Of a DNA stretch of 7,201 bases, positions 5,259 through 7,201 are shown one piece after another. Each line of letters opens with the position of its first letter. Positions within the stretch are counted from its first letter, which is position 1. The stretch is from contig JBILVO010000174.1 of NCBI GenBank assembly GCA_044370415.1, positions 1 through 7,201 on the forward strand, given 5' to 3'. Made by a program: the position numbers and the translations under genes. Origin of the DNA: CAMCQY01 sp044370415. Lineage in GTDB: Bacteria; Planctomycetota; Planctomycetia; Pirellulales; UBA1268. The notes under the pieces were generated by a model. That model did no database searches, had not been told where the DNA came from, and saw only the letters and a program-made list of their open reading frames with translations.

Positions 5259-6905
5259 ATGGACAAACCCACCGACCAGTCACGCATGGACCGGATCGTG
5301 TCGCTGGCCAAGCGCCGCGGCTTCATCTTCCAGTCGAGCGAGATCTACGGCGGCCTGAACGGCTTCTGGGACTACGGGCCGCTCGGCGTGTCGCTCAAGC
5401 GCAACCTGAAGGAATGCTGGTGGCACGACATGGTGGCGGGCCACGACGAACTGTCGACGCCGCCTGGGGCCCCGAGCTCCTACGAGATGGCCGGGCTCGA
5501 CTGCACGATCATCATGCACCCGCAGGTCTGGAAGTGCTCCGGCCACTTCGACCTCTTCCACGACTGGCTCGTCGACTGCCGCGAATCGAAGCGGCGGTAC
5601 CGCTACGACCACCTGCAGGGCCGCTGGGCCGCTCATCGCGGCAAGCGGGTGTTCGTGGTCACCGACCAGTCGGGCGAGGAGGCCGCCCCGCACACGGTGC
5701 AGAAGGCACAGAAGTTCTTCGGCCTGCGGGCCAAGCAGGTCGACGAGATCGAGTGGGACGGCGGCCTCGTGCCGCTGGCGGCAGGGGTCGCGGCGGGCAC
5801 GCTGGCGCTGACGACCGCGCTTGGCCCCGATGCCTCGGAGCCCGGCACGCTCACCGATCCCCGCGAGTTCAACCTCATGTTCGAGACGCGGATCGGGGCG
5901 CTGGCCGGCGGCGACGACGACCGCGCCTTCCTGCGGCCGGAGACGGCGCAGGGCATCTTCATGAACTTCAAGAACGTGCTCGACACGTCGCGGGTGAGCG
6001 TGCCCTTCGGCATCGCGCAGATCGGCAAGAGCTTCCGCAACGAGATCACGCCGCGAAACTTCACGTTCCGCTCCCGCGAGTTCGAGCAGATGGAGATCGA
6101 GTTCTTCTGCAAGCCGGCCGACTCGGCGGCCTGGTACCGCTACTGGCGCGACCGTCGCTGGAACTGGTACCTGAGCCTGGGCCTCACCGCCGGCAAGCTG
6201 CAGCTGCGGGAGCATGGCGCCGACGAGCTCTCCCACTACTCCGTGGGCACCGCCGACATCGAATACGCCTTCCCGTTTTTGGCCGACGGCGAGTTCGGCG
6301 AGCTCGAGGGGATCGCCCACCGCGGCGACTTCGACCTCCGCAGCCACATGGAAGGAAAGCTCGTCCGCCGCGACGGCCAGCTCGTCGTGGAGCTGGGCCC
6401 CGACGGCAAGCCGCGGCACCGCGGCAGCGGCAAGGATCTGAGCTACTTCGACGACGCGACCCGGGAGCGGTACGTGCCGCACGTCATCGAGCCGTCGGCC
6501 GGCGCCGACCGGGCCGTGCTGGCCTTCCTCTGCGACGCCTACCACGAGGACGAGGTGCCCGACGAGGACGGCAAGCCCCGCAGCCGCACGGTGCTCAAGC
6601 TGCATCCGCGGCTGGCGCCGCTGAAGGCCGCGATCCTGCCGCTGGTGAAGAAGGACGGCATGCCGGAGGTGGCGGTCGACCTCTACCGCCGGCTCAAGGC
6701 CCACATGCCCTGCATGTACGACGAGAAGGGGTCGGTGGGCCGCCGCTACGCCCGGCAGGACGAGGCGGGCACGCCCTGGTGCCTGACGATCGACGGGCAG
6801 ACGCTCACCGACAAGACCGTCACGCTCCGCGACCGCGACACGCTCGTGCAGACGCGGGTGCCGATCGAGGAATGCGTCGACCTCCTCCGCGAGCGGCTGC
6901 GATGA
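5259..6905 (+). CDS. glyS: Glycyl-tRNA synthetase, class II single-chain (alpha2) type
   Basis: This cytosolic enzyme charges tRNA-Gly with glycine. At 548 residues it is the homodimeric type shared by archaea, eukaryotes and some bacteria, not the two-subunit GlyQ/GlyS form. Visible in order: SSEIYGGLNGFWDYGPLG (26-43, N-terminal active-site segment), EFNLMFET (203-210), RPETAQGIFMNFKN (226-239), class II motif 2 around GKSFRNEITPR and REFEQMEIEFF (256-283), ELEGIAHRGDFDL (348-360), motif 3 in VIEPSAGADR (409-418), and a C-terminal anticodon-binding domain (about 445-548) with DEKGSVGRRYARQDE and TVTLRDRDT. Oddity: the Cys pairs of the usual zinc-type knuckle are largely missing, with only Cys107 seen, and an Ala-rich stretch sits at 169-196. 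The start is uncertain. ATG 5259 fits best; ATG 5148 is in frame with GGAGG two bases before it but adds low-complexity sequence, and ATG 5286 is also possible. Confidence 0.95.
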   Translation: MDKPTDQSRMDRIVSLAKRRGFIFQSSEIYGGLNGFWDYGPLGVSLKRNLKECWWHDMVAGHDELSTPPGAPSSYEMAGLDCTIIMHPQVWKCSGHFDLFHDWLVDCRESKRRYRYDHLQGRWAAHRGKRVFVVTDQSGEEAAPHTVQKAQKFFGLRAKQVDEIEWDGGLVPLAAGVAAGTLALTTALGPDASEPGTLTDPREFNLMFETRIGALAGGDDDRAFLRPETAQGIFMNFKNVLDTSRVSVPFGIAQIGKSFRNEITPRNFTFRSREFEQMEIEFFCKPADSAAWYRYWRDRRWNWYLSLGLTAGKLQLREHGADELSHYSVGTADIEYAFPFLADGEFGELEGIAHRGDFDLRSHMEGKLVRRDGQLVVELGPDGKPRHRGSGKDLSYFDDATRERYVPHVIEPSAGADRAVLAFLCDAYHEDEVPDEDGKPRSRTVLKLHPRLAPLKAAILPLVKKDGMPEVAVDLYRRLKAHMPCMYDEKGSVGRRYARQDEAGTPWCLTIDGQTLTDKTVTLRDRDTLVQTRVPIEECVDLLRERLR

Positions 6906-7201
6906 GGCCGGCCCTGGGCACCGCGTGCTCGCTCGACGCGCCGCTGGCGACGATCCTCGAGGATTACGCCGCCGGCCACTGCGACGCGGTCGATCTCTGG
7001 CTGGGCCACGCCGAGGCGTTTCTCGAGACCCACGCGCCGGGCGACCTCAAGGAGCTGCTCGCCCGCCACGGCATTACCGCCGTGGCCGCCAGCTTCCAGG
7101 GCGGCCTGCTCACGAGCCAGGGCGACGCCCGCCGGGAGCACTGGCGGCACTTCGAGAGCCGGCTCACGCTGCTCCGCGAGCTCGGGATCCCGGTGCTCGT
7201 G
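6902..7201 (+). CDS. Sugar phosphate isomerase/epimerase-like TIM-barrel protein, 3' truncated by window
   Basis: Only the first 100 residues are visible; the frame is open at the window edge. The sequence starts MRPALGTACSLDAPLATILED and continues with GHCDAVDLWLGHAEAFLE, GDLKELLARHGITAVAASFQGG and a helix leading to LRELGIPVLV. The alternation of strand (DAVDLWL, ITAVAASF, IPVLV) and helix, with an acidic residue in the early strand, matches the xylose-isomerase-like / AP-endonuclease-2 TIM-barrel superfamily. Members isomerise or epimerise sugars or inositols, or act on hydroxypyruvate; the substrate cannot be told from this part. ATG 6902 overlaps the glyS TGA in an ATGA arrangement (4 nt), so it is very probably co-transcribed and translationally coupled with glyS. 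The metal-binding residues of the later strands are outside the window. Confidence 0.8.
   Translation, partial: MRPALGTACSLDAPLATILEDYAAGHCDAVDLWLGHAEAFLETHAPGDLKELLARHGITAVAASFQGGLLTSQGDARREHWRHFESRLTLLRELGIPVLV

Noticed and set aside
5280..6704. Minus-strand open frame of 474 codons opposite glyS
   Set aside because: Antisense shadow: its composition mirrors GC3-rich glyS codons and it has no recognisable motif.

Overview
This window is about 7.2 kb of GC-rich bacterial chromosome. The gene content suggests a planctomycete, probably Pirellulales-like: futalosine-type menaquinone genes, a ComB homologue, a eukaryote/archaea-style class II glycyl-tRNA synthetase and a TIM-barrel isomerase. 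That taxonomic placement is inferred from protein style, not from any search.

Left edge (1-244): intergenic DNA with two identical 83-bp tandem units rich in perfect inverted repeats, then a decayed third copy. The array may continue beyond the window.

Minus-strand block (245-4329 or 4362): four genes of menaquinone biosynthesis. Read 5' to 3' they are a MenG/UbiE quinone methyltransferase, a UbiX flavin prenyltransferase, a UbiA-type prenyltransferase and, after a gap of about 590 bp, the radical-SAM enzyme MqnE (aminofutalosine synthase). The first three are tightly packed (13-nt gap, then a 1-nt stop/start overlap) and are almost certainly one operon. MqnE marks the futalosine route, so the UbiA and UbiX proteins are best read as MqnP-like and MqnM-like rather than ubiquinone enzymes. 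The UbiD/MqnL decarboxylase that needs the UbiX cofactor is not in the window, nor are MqnA, MqnB, MqnC or MqnD.

The gap between the prenyltransferase gene and mqnE (1379-1971) holds a strong hairpin just after the prenyltransferase stop. It also holds a short minus-strand reading frame with a convincing GC3 coding pattern (ending at 1773), and an A-tract-bearing stretch that looks non-coding.

Plus-strand block (4345-7201): comB (putative 2-phosphosulfolactate phosphatase) diverges head-to-head from menG with almost no space between the starts. It is followed by glyS (class II glycyl-tRNA synthetase), probably with its own promoter. The glyS stop overlaps the start of a sugar phosphate isomerase/epimerase-family gene, which runs off the right edge.

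I see no tRNA, rRNA, CRISPR array, transposase or phage gene. This is mostly ordinary core metabolism. The least explained parts are the 83-bp palindromic tandem array, the cryptic small reading frame beside the prenyltransferase gene, and the presence of a ComB homologue.
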